Assembly: GCA_036971475.1 (NCBI GenBank)
Contig: JBAIZL010000006.1
Coordinates: forward strand, 1,441,001 to 1,505,000
DNA: 64,000 nt
Direction of reading: 5' to 3'
From: Prosapia bicincta
Lineage: Eukaryota > Arthropoda > Insecta > Hemiptera > Cercopidae
Position 1 is the first letter of the stretch. Each line of letters opens with the position of its first letter. The notes beneath the pieces were generated by a model. It saw only the letters and a program-made list of their open reading frames with translations. It was not told the origin of the DNA and did no database searches. This document shows, one piece after another, positions 11,187 through 21,735 of this stretch. A program made the position numbers and the translations under genes.

Positions 11187-11934
11187 TAACAACCTTTAGT
11201 TAACAAAATGTCTGATCGCAAGTAATAGCAAAAGTATAATAAGTTATTTTATTTACCTGAGAATGGGTTCACTCATTGTGGTTTTTAATTCCATTTGAGA
11301 TCATCGTAGTTTGAGAAAATGCTAAAATTTTAGAATCAACTAGATTATGAATGGCATTGTATACATGCATAATGTATTGTAATGGACCTGATTAGGTATA
11401 GGCCGACGTGTATAAATCCCGGCCTTCCCGCTAAATCAGGGGCGTGCTTCATGATACACAATCCCGACATAACCCTATGCCCAGGCATCTGCCACGGGGC
11501 ATATATAGGTCCTCGGTTCTGACCTTAAGGTATTGTCTTTAGAATACAAATCCGAGGTTGAATGATGCTGCGCTCTATAGTACTACAGCAGAACTAGCTC
11601 CAATAATTAAAATAATAAAGTTATAGATTATTAAACAGTACTATTGTATTTTACAACAACGGTAAACACAATGAGTAAACCAAATTACAAGAATTAAGTT
11701 TATTGGTAAGATTTAAACATAGCATTAAAACCTCACAAAGTTACGGTTCAGCACAATCACAGACCAGTTGATAGGCCAGAAACTTTAATATAAACAATGC
11801 CACATTGAAAAGCTTCTAACTGCACAGGACTAGAATAACTTGACAATCTTTACACTTGCCTGGGTTTTAGTCATATTAAAGTGAAACAGCTTATTGTTGC
11901 AATTCGTAATGTATAATCCATTTGCAGTAGTACT
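11187..11934. repeat. Block T, copy 1b, right part
   Basis: Continuation of block T after the inverted-repeat element, from about acctgagaatgggttcac to the start of the minisatellite. No gene seen. Confidence 0.55.
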
Positions 11935-12885
11935 TCATAGCCTTGGCCATGTTACCAGCTTCATTGCCTTGGCCATGTTACCAGCTTCATTGCCTTGGCC
12001 ATGTTACCAGCTTCATTGCCATGGGCATGTCACCAGCTTCATCGCCTTGGCCATGTTACCAGCTTTATTGCTTTGGCCATGTTACCAGCTTCATCGCCTT
12101 GGCCATGTTACCAGCTTCAATGCCTTGGCCATGTTACCAGCATCATCGCCTTGGCCATGTTACCAGCTTCATTGCTTTGGTCATGTTACCTACTTCATTG
12201 CCTTGGCCATGTTACCAGCTTCATTGCCTTGGCCATGTTACCAGCTTCATCGCCTTGGCCATGTTACCAGCTTCATTGCCTTGGCCATGTTACCAGCTTT
12301 ATTGCCTTGGCCATGTTACCAGCTTCATTGCCTTGGCCATGTTACCAGCTTCATTGCCTTGGTCATGTCACCAGCTTCATTGCCTTGGCCATGTTACCAG
12401 CTTCATTGCCTTGGCCATGTTACCAGCTTCATTGCCTTGGCCATGTTACCAGCTTCATTGCCTTGGCCATGTTACCAGCTTAATTGCCTTGGCCATGTTA
12501 CCAGCTTCATCGCCTTGGTCATGTTACCTACTCCATTGCCTTGGTCATGTTACCTACTTCATTGCCTTGGCCATGTTACCAGCTTCATTGCTTTGGCCAT
12601 GTTACCAGCTTCATTGCCTTGGCCATGTTACCAGCTTCATCGCCTTGGTCATGTTACCTACTCCATTGCCTTGGTCATGTTACCTACTTCATTGCCTTGG
12701 CCATGTTACCAGCTTCATTGCCTTGGCCATGTTACCAGCTTCATCGCCTTGGCCATGTTACCAGCTTCATTGCCTTGGCCATGTTACCAGCTTCATCGCC
12801 TTGGCCATGTTACCAGCTTCATTGCCTTGGCCATGTTACCTACTTCATAGCCTTGACCATGTTACCTACTTCATAACGTCGGTCA
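11935..12885 (+). repeat. 26-bp minisatellite, array 1b (open in all three + frames)
   Basis: About 36 copies of the 26-bp unit, here mostly with cttcattgcc or cttcatcgcc in place of cttcatagcc. With TAG gone and 26 not divisible by 3, all three + frames stay open (11894-12850, 11943-12899, 11995-12483) and encode the same 26-residue repeat in rotated register (ALAMLPASLPWPCYQLH and similar). The frames arise from the repeat and not from a gene. Confidence 0.95.
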
Positions 12886-13435
12886 TCTTACCTGATTGAA
12901 GCATCAGCAACAAAATGTTATAAAAGCGTTCTAGCCCTGTGCAACTCTTTAGAAGAAACAAATATTTTACAATTAAGACCTCAACACCATACATGAACTA
13001 ATAGAAAATAAAATTTATTATAAACTAAAAATATTTTCTTCAATCTAAATGGTAATTAACAATTACTTTTAATTTACATATGAGTAAATATTTTGTTTAG
13101 AAGAATAGATTATTTAACAACTTGTAACAGTTTAAAAACAAGGAAAACTATATCCCACAGGGGAACTTAGACCTTTTAATCGATTATTTCATTTGTTCGA
13201 TTCGGAATTACCAGTGTAATAGTTTATGCTTTTAAATTTTTGTGTATTTGTTTCTGCGTGTTTTCTATTAACCTATGTTCAGTATGAAATATTTACTCTT
13301 TTGAAAAGTTGAAATATCTAAAACTTTTTTTCATTTTTACTTTTAAAAGATTACAAATTGATCAACTATAATAGTTAACTAAATATTTAAAAATAACCCA
13401 AACTAAGGAAAGTGTCCTTTGTCTTGGCCTATAAT
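12886..13435. other. AT-rich sequence downstream of the chitin-binding gene copy, unit 1
   Basis: Lies 3' of exon D on the minus strand and recurs in units 2 and 3. A minus-strand AATAAA is present at 13019-13014 and could be a polyadenylation signal, but AT-rich sequence makes such hexamers common. Nothing else recognised. Confidence 0.35.
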
Positions 13436-13606
13436 ATTAAAGGCCGCACACGCCCGCACTAGCTCGATTTCGTCTCTATACACTTGCGAGGCTGTGCAAA
13501 CCATTTGTTTCTGGACGTTGCTGAACAGTGACCTTGTGGTCTGGAGGAGTTATTAGGGAGGTCCATCATCGTTTATGGCACGGCAGGAGTCAGTATCTAT
13601 GTTCAG
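13436..13606 (-). pseudogene. Terminal exon D of chitin-binding gene copy, unit 1
   Basis: A GC-richer block in AT-rich surroundings, starting just after a good acceptor on the minus strand (cctttgttacag, then CTGAAC from 13606). Its first base completes the TG left by exon C to TGC (Cys) and the next codon is TGA (13605-13603), so it is nearly all 3' UTR. This copy differs from the others by TAATAA in place of TACTAA inside the UTR. The partner exon C is truncated here, so the copy cannot make a normal product. Confidence 0.65.
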
Positions 13607-13781
13607 CTGTAACAAAGGAATACATTTGTAGTTTTGGATTGATATAATTTTATTAAGTACCTTTTACCCCTATTAAACACTATGACCAAATGTTGAATTT
13701 ATAGTCACTGTAAAATTTAATTGCTTAAAACTATATTTTTCTTTTAAACAATTCAAGGAGAAATGTGCAGGCCTAGGCCAT

Positions 13782-13914
13782 GAATCGTAGCTCGTCCAGG
13801 GACCACACTTTATTATACGAGTCAAGCCGTTCTGACAAACTGCCACAGAAGTGCATGAAGGGTTTAGCCTGAATACTGTGTTGTACGCGCAGGGCTTGGA
13901 CGAGTCTAGCAAAC
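13782..13914 (-). pseudogene. Truncated exon C (CBM14 domain 2), unit 1
   Basis: Starts after the acceptor ttacgttcaacag. The frame LLDSSKPCAYNTVF.. keeps the Cys pattern of a chitin-binding type 2 domain, but the exon stops at 13782. A deletion of about 1 kb relative to unit 2 (32247 to about 33263) removed the last part of the domain, the fifth Cys and the splice donor. A Gly to Trp change is also present (GPWTSYD where the other copies have GPGTSYD). Confidence 0.7.
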
Positions 13915-15654
13915 CTGTTGAACGTAAGAAAACTTTCCATTAACTTGAAAGTTTAATATTAAACAATATTGTTAAACTTGTTAAGTATTCAAAATCTATA
14001 CATAACACAGTAGCGTAATTATAATGATTAAACAGCAACCCTTGCTAAAATAATCAAACATATACTACAAAGAAAAATAACTAATTAATTACGCCATGAC
14101 AGTGTGATGAGAAACTGAATCTTATGAGTACAAATTTTTCTTTACGATAAGGGGGTCAATGACAAATTCATAATCTTTTAATGTAACTTTCCTCAGTGAT
14201 TTAATACTTTTATACCACAATCAGTCACATACTATAAACAAAAATAACTCTAATTAATTCCGTGACGTCACGTATAGCAATGACAGTGTAATGAGGAACA
14301 GAATCTTATGAGCACAAATTTTACTTTACGATGAGGGATTCAATGACAAATTCATAATCTTTAAATATAACGTTCCTCAGTGATTTAATACTTTTATATC
14401 ACAATCAGTCACACACTATAAACAAAAATAACTCTAATTAATTTCGTGACATCACGTATAGTCATGACGTTGTTATAAGAAACAGAATTTTACAGTTAAG
14501 CGCTTGTCTCGGCACAAACACCAGTTGCTCCTGCTTATTTGCGTCATCATTTACTTAGTTTATCTTAACACCATAAAACCTAAAAAAACGATATACGATC
14601 TTAAAAAAAGACTGTTTCAACATTCTTAAAAAATTAACATTTAAAATAAAGATATTGGCAAAATCTTTATTACAGTACCACAAAAATAACTAATAATAAA
14701 AGTTACCTAAGATTAAACCCTTATGTACGTTTCGACGACCATGTCTAGACCAGTCTAGTTTGTGAATTATTGTATTCTAGATTGTAAGTTTGTAATACGA
14801 CCATCTGATGATGATTATGTCATGGTAATCGAATGTACATAAAGATTTAATCTTAAGTAACTTGTGATATTAGTTATTTTTGTAGTGTTGTGCTTTTTCT
14901 AATATTTTTACTGTAATATACTGCACCACTGTGCTCTTGATATTGTATTCATTCAATTGATTAAAATATTGATCCAATATTTGTGGGAATGTCTGAAATG
15001 ATATTTGTCAACTTTCAGAGTACATAAAACGTTGAGTTAAACTTAGTAGGAAATAACATAAATTGTAAGAACCATGGTGACAGTTTAGTTACAGTTTTTA
15101 TTAGTTTGTGTTGATGACAGCCTTGTCATTGAAATGAGTTTGAAGGATAAATTACTAAACATGACTAGGTGTGTCTTACTATTCTTTTTTAATGCTTTTT
15201 AATATTCTACTAACGCTGTTTAATACTTTTTAATTTGTTTTTAATGTATGAAGCTTAATTAATAAACTATTAATATAACTTAGCATTGCCAATGGTTCTG
15301 TTGGTTAAATTTTACATCTGACACGCGCACTTAATATCTTGTTAGCATTACATTGACGTTTCCCTAAAAATGATGAAGAGGTGCCGTCTTGATTTTATTT
15401 TTTAAGATGCCACATATATTCTTTGGTAACTTTACCAACAACCCAGTAGCAACAAAACACTAACTAACAACATTAGTAAGAAAAAGTCTTATAAACAAGA
15501 AAAAACAATATCAGTAACAATATATATAGGTCTATATAAAATGACAGTGTGGCTAAGATCCAAGAGTTGGCTAAGAGGGTGATAGTAGCAGGCAGGTCAA
15601 ATTGTATTATTTTTAGACTGTTTTAATGTCAACAAAGATTTTGTAGCTATTTAC
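13915..15654 (-). other. Intron between exons B and C, unit 1
   Basis: AT-rich intron sequence. It contains an imperfect tandem duplication around 14090-14470 (gacagtgtgatgag, caatgacaaattcataatc repeated) and a hammerhead-like inverted pair at 14715-14850: a + copy with CUGAUGA at 14805-14811 and an opposed half with cgtttcgacgacc near 14733. Stem I pairing is poor in this pair. Confidence 0.45.
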
Positions 15655-15836
15655 CTGCAGGAATCTTCCTAAGGGAGTAAAAAGCTGTTTGCGGTCCTGA
15701 ATAGCCTTGACCTTGAACTGGGAAACTTGGGATGGAGTTCTCGGGCGGAGGACTAACGGACGAAGGGAATCCTTGTTCTGGCGGCGGAAAGGTTTGAACT
15801 GGAGACGGAGATTCAGACAGCGCTGTGGTGCCAACC
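15655..15836 (-). pseudogene. Truncated exon B (Pro/Ser/Thr-rich linker), unit 1
   Basis: Ends with a good donor on the minus strand (CCTGCAG/GTAAATAG at 15655). The frame keeps VGTTALSESPSPVQTF and the following Pro-rich linker, but the first third of the exon, with the last two Cys of CBM14 domain 1 and the splice acceptor, is missing. The break at 15836 joins sequence that in unit 2 lies near 35483, a deletion of about 280 bp. Confidence 0.7.
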
Positions 15837-16164
15837 TTTTTCTCTGTGGATGTTTCTCTCTTCTATGTATTTTCTGTTTACAGATATTTCGAGGCAATCC
15901 GTTTATATTCACTAGCCTCATGAGTGTTATCAAAGCAACTGTTTTATCTTTACAGCATCTTCTGTGCACCATCTTTTTGCGATTATTCTCTTTCTCATGC
16001 TTGTGCTTAGTGTCCACACGTCATCTCCATAGGCGACAATGATCAATAGTTTTAATACTAAAATATAATTATATAGAGAAGAATCTGGCGTAAATATATT
16101 ATTAGTAAAAATTATTTATTAATGAAAGTAATAAATGATTATGTAAATAAAGTAAATTCAGAGC

Positions 16165-16168
<4 letters not shown>

Positions 16169-16217
<49 letters not shown>

Positions 16218-16233
16218 CATACATATATATATA
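16169..16233. repeat. (AT)n microsatellite
   Basis: Long AT dinucleotide run with a few interruptions, inside the intron between exons A and B of unit 1. Others in this intron: 16482-16519, 17230-17278 and 17911-17966. Confidence 0.9.
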
Positions 16234-16235
16234 AT

Positions 16236-16448
16236 AAATTAAAAATATTTCAAAAACAAGAATACTTTTAATGAATATATTTATTCGAATTTTATCGCCG
16301 ATAAAATAGTACCAGCATCTTCAGGAAAATAATTATCTAATAAAATATTTTTACAAAATAGATAAAAATTTCTATTTTATCGGCGAAAAGCTTTGAATAA
16401 ATATATTCATTAAAAGTATTCTTGTTTTTGAAATATTTTTAATTTATT
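16236..16448. repeat. Foldback repeat with degenerate hammerhead-like arms
   Basis: Arms of about 75 bp (16240-16315 and 16372-16448) are inverted copies containing aataaatatattcattaaaa. On the minus strand the left arm reads CUGAAGA, U, GCUG..CGGC and a mutated GAUAAAAUUC where GAAAAGCUUU is expected; the + strand right arm ends GAAAAGCTTTGAATA. These match the better-preserved motif at 53934-53978. Confidence 0.6.
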
Positions 16449-16999
16449 AACTATAATACAAGAAAACATATCACCATATCTAATATATATATATATATAT
16501 TTATTTATTTATTTATATATCATTGAATTTTATTCTGCCTTGCATCAGTAAAGAATGACCATCTCTTCCTGAGGCCTGTAGCTATAAATTAAGTAATATA
16601 GTCTACTAGTGTAATTATTCAGGATATGGAATGACCGAGGTGGGGGATGTGGGTTAATAAATAGTTATTCATGTACACTAGAATAGGGGCTGGTTAGTTG
16701 TTGCTTGTAAATCCAACATTTTCTTTAGAAGCTGCAATAATTTGTTATGTACACTAAAAAAAGTCGATTCAATAATAATACAGACTTAAAGAATGGGACA
16801 ATGTTGTAATAATTTAAAAAAAAAAACAAGTAATGTAAACAAAATTTAAAGTAAATTTCTACCGAGGCTAACAAAGAAAATTTTATTTTAGTTACCCTAG
16901 ACTTATGGTATTGTGTGGTAACCATGGCAACAGTTTAAGGTTGTATAATAGAGGATTAATGACAAACAAATATATATACATCTTTGAGAAATAAATTCA

Positions 17000-17085
17000 T
17001 AGGTATTGGAAAGTTGGTGCAGTACCAAGGCGCGCTAGCGTTTTAACATGAAGATTCTCAGTTCGAATCCAGCTGGACCATACAA
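17000..17085 (+). repeat. tRNA-like (SINE-head-like) sequence, unit 1
   Basis: Contains cagttcgaatcc, close to an RNA polymerase III B box, and upstream ttggtgcagtaccaagg, which resembles an A box (tggcgcagtacc in the other copies). The T-arm and acceptor stems do not pair well, so it is not an intact tRNA. Copies at 36770-36845 and 54865-54945. Confidence 0.4.
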
Positions 17086-17227
17086 ATTTTAATATTTAAC
17101 GATTGAAAAAATATTTGTAAAAACTGTATTACATAAATAATTGTCATCTACTATAGGTTATAAAAATGTATTTGAACTTTGATGAATGAATAAGAACGTG
17201 TTTTATTAACGATTGAAAATTGTTACA

Positions 17228-17280
<53 letters not shown>

Positions 17281-17675
17281 GAGAATGTGAGGTAATAGAA
17301 GGAATTTAATGAAGGAAACTTAGAAACGTTATTGCTGAAAAGGTGTTGCATGAAAAAGGAAATTTAATTACACGTAAAGTTTGTATAACAAAGTCAGATG
17401 ACCGTATACCAGCCACGGGTTTACCTTCTAGAGCTGCAATATTATTTTCAGTTCTTGTGGTGGTTACATAAAATGGTCAAAACGTATTTTGCTAAATATA
17501 ATGTATCTATATGCGTATATATTCATGGATATGTAGAATACGATTTTATAATTTACATAATATATCAATATACATATGTTTAAGTATTGGTAAAAAAATT
17601 TAGTGTTTAGAAATTAAGTAAATAAAATCTACAGCAATACTTTTCTTACAAAATGTAAATTTTTATGGGGAGTAG

Positions 17676-17846
17676 AATTAAAACCTCTATATATAAAATA
17701 TATTACTTGTAATAATAAAAATAAACTAATAAAAACATCAATTTAAAAAATAATTATTAGAATTAAAACCTCTATATATAAAATATATTATTTGTAATAA
17801 TAAAAATAAACTAATAAAAACATCAATTTAAAAAATAATTATTTTA
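17676..17846. repeat. 84-bp tandem duplication
   Basis: The segment beginning attaaaacctctatatata and ending aaaaaataattatt occurs twice in a row here, but only once in unit 2 (about 37418-37500). It is a unit-specific local duplication within the intron. Confidence 0.8.
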
Positions 17847-17903
17847 TTAACAATTCCAAAAAACCATATAAAGCAGAAAATAGAGTAAAATATTATGTAT
17901 TTA

Positions 17904-17969
<66 letters not shown>

Positions 17970-18387
17970 CGCATATAAAAGTGTTATCAGTTCATGAAAA
18001 CGTGATATGAAACATAACAATCAAAATAGAACTTTTGTTTTTCACTTATAGACATATATTCAACTGTAAAACTAGTTAATAAATATTTCATGATAAACAT
18101 TGCGTAGTGAATTTTTCCTAGATTCATAAAATTTAACGTTTAATTTGAAAATTATCTATTAAAATTATTAAAACCAAAGAAACAGGAAACAACCGCCTTT
18201 TGTTTGTTGTGACAAATCATTTTATGTTAATTATTGAACATCAATATTTTGTCTTAAGCATTGTCACTTGAGAATGAATGCTCAAGTCACTTGAAGTGTC
18301 ATTGCTTAAGAAAAAATAACAATAAATTTATAACCACAATATTTTTTGCTATATATGTTACGTTGTAAATTAAATTAATTTTGTTCA

Positions 18388-18432
18388 GTACTTCTGAAAA
18401 TGGTTACCCGGTAACCGAAATGTACATCAAGT
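18388..18432 (+). ncRNA. Hammerhead-like motif with mutated core, unit 1 intron
   Basis: Homologous to 38037-38081, but the core reads CUGAAAA, changing the conserved G8. The stem II GGUUAC..GUAACC and the GAA plus AUGUACAU half are kept. Predicted inactive. Confidence 0.45.
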
Positions 18433-18540
18433 GATTAAATAAAGTTATTTTGTGGTTATTGGGTTTGTTACTTAAAATATTATAACATTAGGCCACAGTT
18501 GCTCAAGAAATCATTATAGTGATGATTTGTTTGTGCTCAC

Positions 18541-18820
18541 CTCGTGGAAGTTCAAACCGGCCGGGCACGTGAACTCGTACGGGATGCCTCCGGCGCACGA
18601 GTAGAAGACACCGCAGTTTCGTTTGCTTCGGTAGATGCCGTATGCTTGTGGACACTTGGTTCCAAGTTCTCCGAACCCTCCTGGTCCTCCCGTACGTCCA
18701 GAGCCACCTACTCCACCGGGAATCTCTGTGCCTCCTCCGCCAATACCAACTCCATTCTCTCCAGAGCCTCCGGGACCTCCAGAAATACCTCCGATTCCAC
18801 CAATACCACTTATACCACCG
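18541..18820 (-). pseudogene. Exon A fragment: Gly-rich plus CBM14 domain 1, unit 1
   Basis: 93 codons on the minus strand, open, ending at the donor CACGAG/GTGAGC. The first half is Gly-rich (GGISGIGGIGG type); from residue 55 it is a chitin-binding domain start: C56, C69, C75 and C85 with spacing 12, 5 and 9, and the TCPAGLNF signature. The fifth and sixth Cys come from exon B. The 5' end is not a splice site: it joins PLE sequence directly at 18820/18821, the unit junction. Typed pseudogene because exons B and C of this unit are broken. Confidence 0.8.
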
Positions 18821-19240
18821 TCTTTATCAGTGTATTCTGCTTGTAGTTGTTAGGTTAAGCGGTGACGATTTTAAAGGCAGGTTTTCGATAGTATCGAAAA
18901 GTATGGTTGATTTGTATTTGGTTTTTTCATTTAATATGTTTGTTCTTTGTGTTTTTTCTAAATATCATATTGTTCTAGTGTGTTACGATGTAGTCCTTTC
19001 TCAACAGAGTGGTCAAAAAGAACCACATCTCAACACACTAGAAGAATATGAAATTTACATACACACAAAAAGACAGCGTACAAACATATTAAACAAACAA
19101 ACCCAATACAGATCGCACATAGTCTTTGATACTATGGAAAACCTGTCTTTAAACCGTCACCGCTTAACCTAACAACTTCAAGCCGAAGGCACTGATGAAG
19201 ATCGACACGGAGCGATCGAAAACGTTCTGTCTCAGTAAGT
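18821..19240 (+). mobile_element. PLE C-terminal fragment, unit 2
   Basis: Begins at the unit junction. The frame up to 19172 encodes the PLE tail (NTLEEYEIYIHTKRQRTNI, then DTMENLSLNRHRLT and a stop). A hammerhead-like motif follows at 19187-19232 with the same pairing as 2742-2787; here stem II is the clean GAUCG/CGAUC. Confidence 0.75.
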
Positions 19241-19439
19241 TTTTACAAATTTACTAAATTTAATGTTCGGATAGTCATAAACTATTGTTTAAGTGATTAA
19301 TTAAGTTTCACCGAACGCATTAGACTACAAAATTCAAGAGAATAAATAAAATGTTTTTGTAGTTTAAGAGATTTTATTCATTGATAATTAAAAATTTGAT
19401 GTTGTTTATTTAACATTTTGATTATTCAAATATTGACGA

Positions 19440-20586
19440 CTTGTGTCTTCACATATAATATTCACTTCTGCTTTCACCTATAAAATTCAAATAATTTTGC
19501 TTTTAATAGAAACGAGCTCATAATGTACATTTTAAGGGTATGAATCCGCTAACTAAATACACTGCTTACTCGATCCACAGTTAACTCAATCTTATGCTAA
19601 CTCAATCCACAGCTAACTAGATCCACTGCTAACTAAATCCACAGCTAACTCGATCCAAAGTAAACTAAATCCACTGCTAATTAGAGGTAATTTAAATTCA
19701 TAGATTTTGTTATACATTGCAAGATTTGATTCTAAGCCCCTTAAACTCGTTGCCTTGTTAAATAATGGCCAAATAAGACAAAGATTCGCAAAACTACGTG
19801 TATGATTTTTATGTACATTTTAGTGACCAACAGTGTGACGTATATTGTGTATGAAGGATGGGAAGGGCTGTGAATATAAGAAACATAAAACTCTTTACTA
19901 AAGGGAAGATCATCTTTACTAGATGGAATATCATGGCTTCGAGTGCAGGTTGTCTCATTCTCTGCCCGCACTGTTGGAATTAGTTTAATTTTAATTTTAT
20001 TTTCACTAGGTTAGAAACTCAATTTAAATATCCTGAAAGATTCTTTTATTTTAAGACTATTTATACAAATGACCTACTAATATTTTTAATTTAAAATAAT
20101 ATAACACACAAACACTATATATTTAAGAAACACTATAGTAAAAGGTTTTTATTATACTTATCTATGTGAAATTTTTCGTGATTAACAAGAGTACAATCTT
20201 GTAGCTCATTTCTATAAATATTCATAAAATAAACAAACACTTCAGGATGATTAAAAATATAATTGAGTTCCATTTTTTTGAGAAAACATTGAAATAAAAC
20301 TAAATAAAACAGGATTAGCAATAAATAAGATGCGATATCAAATTTAAGAAGTAAAACTCGATAATTCTTATAAATTATATTACTAATAATCCAATACTAT
20401 AATAATTCGTAATTTGTTTATATTAGAAACAATGAATATTAATCAGGTATATTATTGCTCCACTAACACAATTGCTACATGTATCTCCATTTACAAATAC
20501 TTCTATTTCCATTTTTTATCACATATTTTCATTTTCAAACATTTTTTAGTATGCTATATCCCGAAGTTTCTCTTTAGAATACATTT
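19440..20586. repeat. Block S, copy 2a
   Basis: Close to copy 1a; taactcgatcc array at about 19550-19690. No gene. Confidence 0.75.
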
Positions 20587-21576
20587 TTTTAAACCCAAGT
20601 CTGTGCCCCCAAAACCAGGCCAGTCCTCGTGAGAGCAAACCTCTAGCGAGCTACCTCCGTCTCACATGCGCATGCGATTAGTATCCCTACCGCGAGTGAA
20701 GGAAACGGGATTTATTACCCATGTACCAAGCTCATAAGCTCTTTCCATCGATAATCAGGAGATAGTGAAATGAAACAGTACGGTAAGTGTCGCGCTAAGA
20801 GCGGGATGAAATAACCTGGCAAGAAAGAAACCCTGCCAGGAAAAATTCCGCGACAGATCGTGCAGGAACCCTGGGGGCTTGGATCACCTTATGCTAAGGA
20901 ATAAGGAAAGGTATCACATAGAAATACCTTGTTAGTGAGTCTATGGCAGAAATGGCATGCACCTCTTCTTCTGCTGCCTACCCGAAACTGAAAAGGCTTT
21001 CAAACAATGTAGTACTTCCGTTGGGGCTAAGCTATGACTCGGGAGATGTGCCCCTGCGTCACCTGGAACATAACTGTGACCCAGAATCTATTAGAATGCA
21101 TATGTTAATTTGTTTGTATTATGGTTAGAGCTAGGCGGTCAGTAAGGACATCGGCCGTCTGTGTGTGTCGTGGGTGGGGTCATATCTACTCAGTGAGGAA
21201 ATGAGTGTGGATGTTGTATGTGCGCGAACCTTGTTTCTAGGTGTCGGAGGTGTTGTTTGATGAAAGGCACTTTCAAGTCAGTGTGATTAGTGTTAATCTT
21301 GTATATCTCGGTGTCTTCGTGATTACTCGCAAAACCTTGTTTCAGAATAGCTGGAGTCTGCGTGTGCGTGAGTTGCCTGCATGGCCTCTGACGGGTGAAG
21401 CGTAAGTGAGTATGCTGCGCAACATAGATACGTATATAGTAGTGGCCGCCCGTAGTGAAAGTGGGCTTGTTTCTGTTAAGCATAGGATATAGTTGTGTTA
21501 ATCTAATGGACGCTTTCTTTAACGTGTTGGTAATGTGAGGGTCCCAAGTCAGGCCTCTGTCGAGTAAGTTGGTGAA
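20587..21576 (-). pseudogene. Jockey-type LINE 3' fragment, unit 2a
   Basis: As at 4140-5133, with a small additional deletion near 21220 (gcgcgaaccttg) that shortens and shifts the RT tail frame (21190-21483). 5'-truncated. Confidence 0.7.
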
Positions 21577-21735
21577 TTTTTTATTTCAGCCGGGGTTTGA
21601 GCCCCCAAAACCCGCCCAGCCCTACTACCTTTTAAAGTTCTAATAGAAAGGGATCGTGGAGCTACCTCCGTCTCACATGCGCATGCGCTTAGTATCCCTA
21701 CCGCGAATGAAGGAAACGGGATTGATTGCCCATTT
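21577..21735 (-). mobile_element. Short LINE 3' end next to an empty-site-like sequence, unit 2a
   Basis: T-rich run and the gggtttgagcccccaaaacc marker, then LINE 3' UTR up to gggattgattgcccatttgg. The sequence tgattgcccatttggttg at 21724-21741 is exactly what one expects of the insertion site of the longer LINE in units 3 and 4 before insertion. Confidence 0.6.

Larger units (their letters stand above)
10085..11187. mobile_element. Inverted-repeat element with 85-bp array core, unit 1
   Basis: Left arm about 10085-10260 (atgttctacctttt, then atcgaaatcttgttgctg, tgacgag, cttgcgaccagac) recurs inverted at about 11010-11187 (gtctggtagcaagtaatagc, ctcgtcataaacagcaacaag, aaaagatagaacgtggtcgcc). 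The spacer is the 85-bp tandem array. The whole interrupts block T, whose other side resumes with ttattttatttacctgagaatgg. It resembles a foldback-type element; no transposase is present. Confidence 0.6.

Noticed and set aside
11894..12899. 318-codon repeat proteins in the 26-bp minisatellite
   Set aside because: Three overlapping frames with the same repeat are a consequence of unit length and loss of TAG; no start context, no flanking exon.
17000..17085. Intact tRNA gene
   Set aside because: T-arm and acceptor stems do not pair; only box-like motifs remain.
18544..18853. Pro-rich and Ser/Thr-rich + strand frames (for example PPGPPVRPEPPTPP) opposite exon A, repeated in units 2 and 3
   Set aside because: They are the complement of the Gly-rich coding exon on the minus strand.
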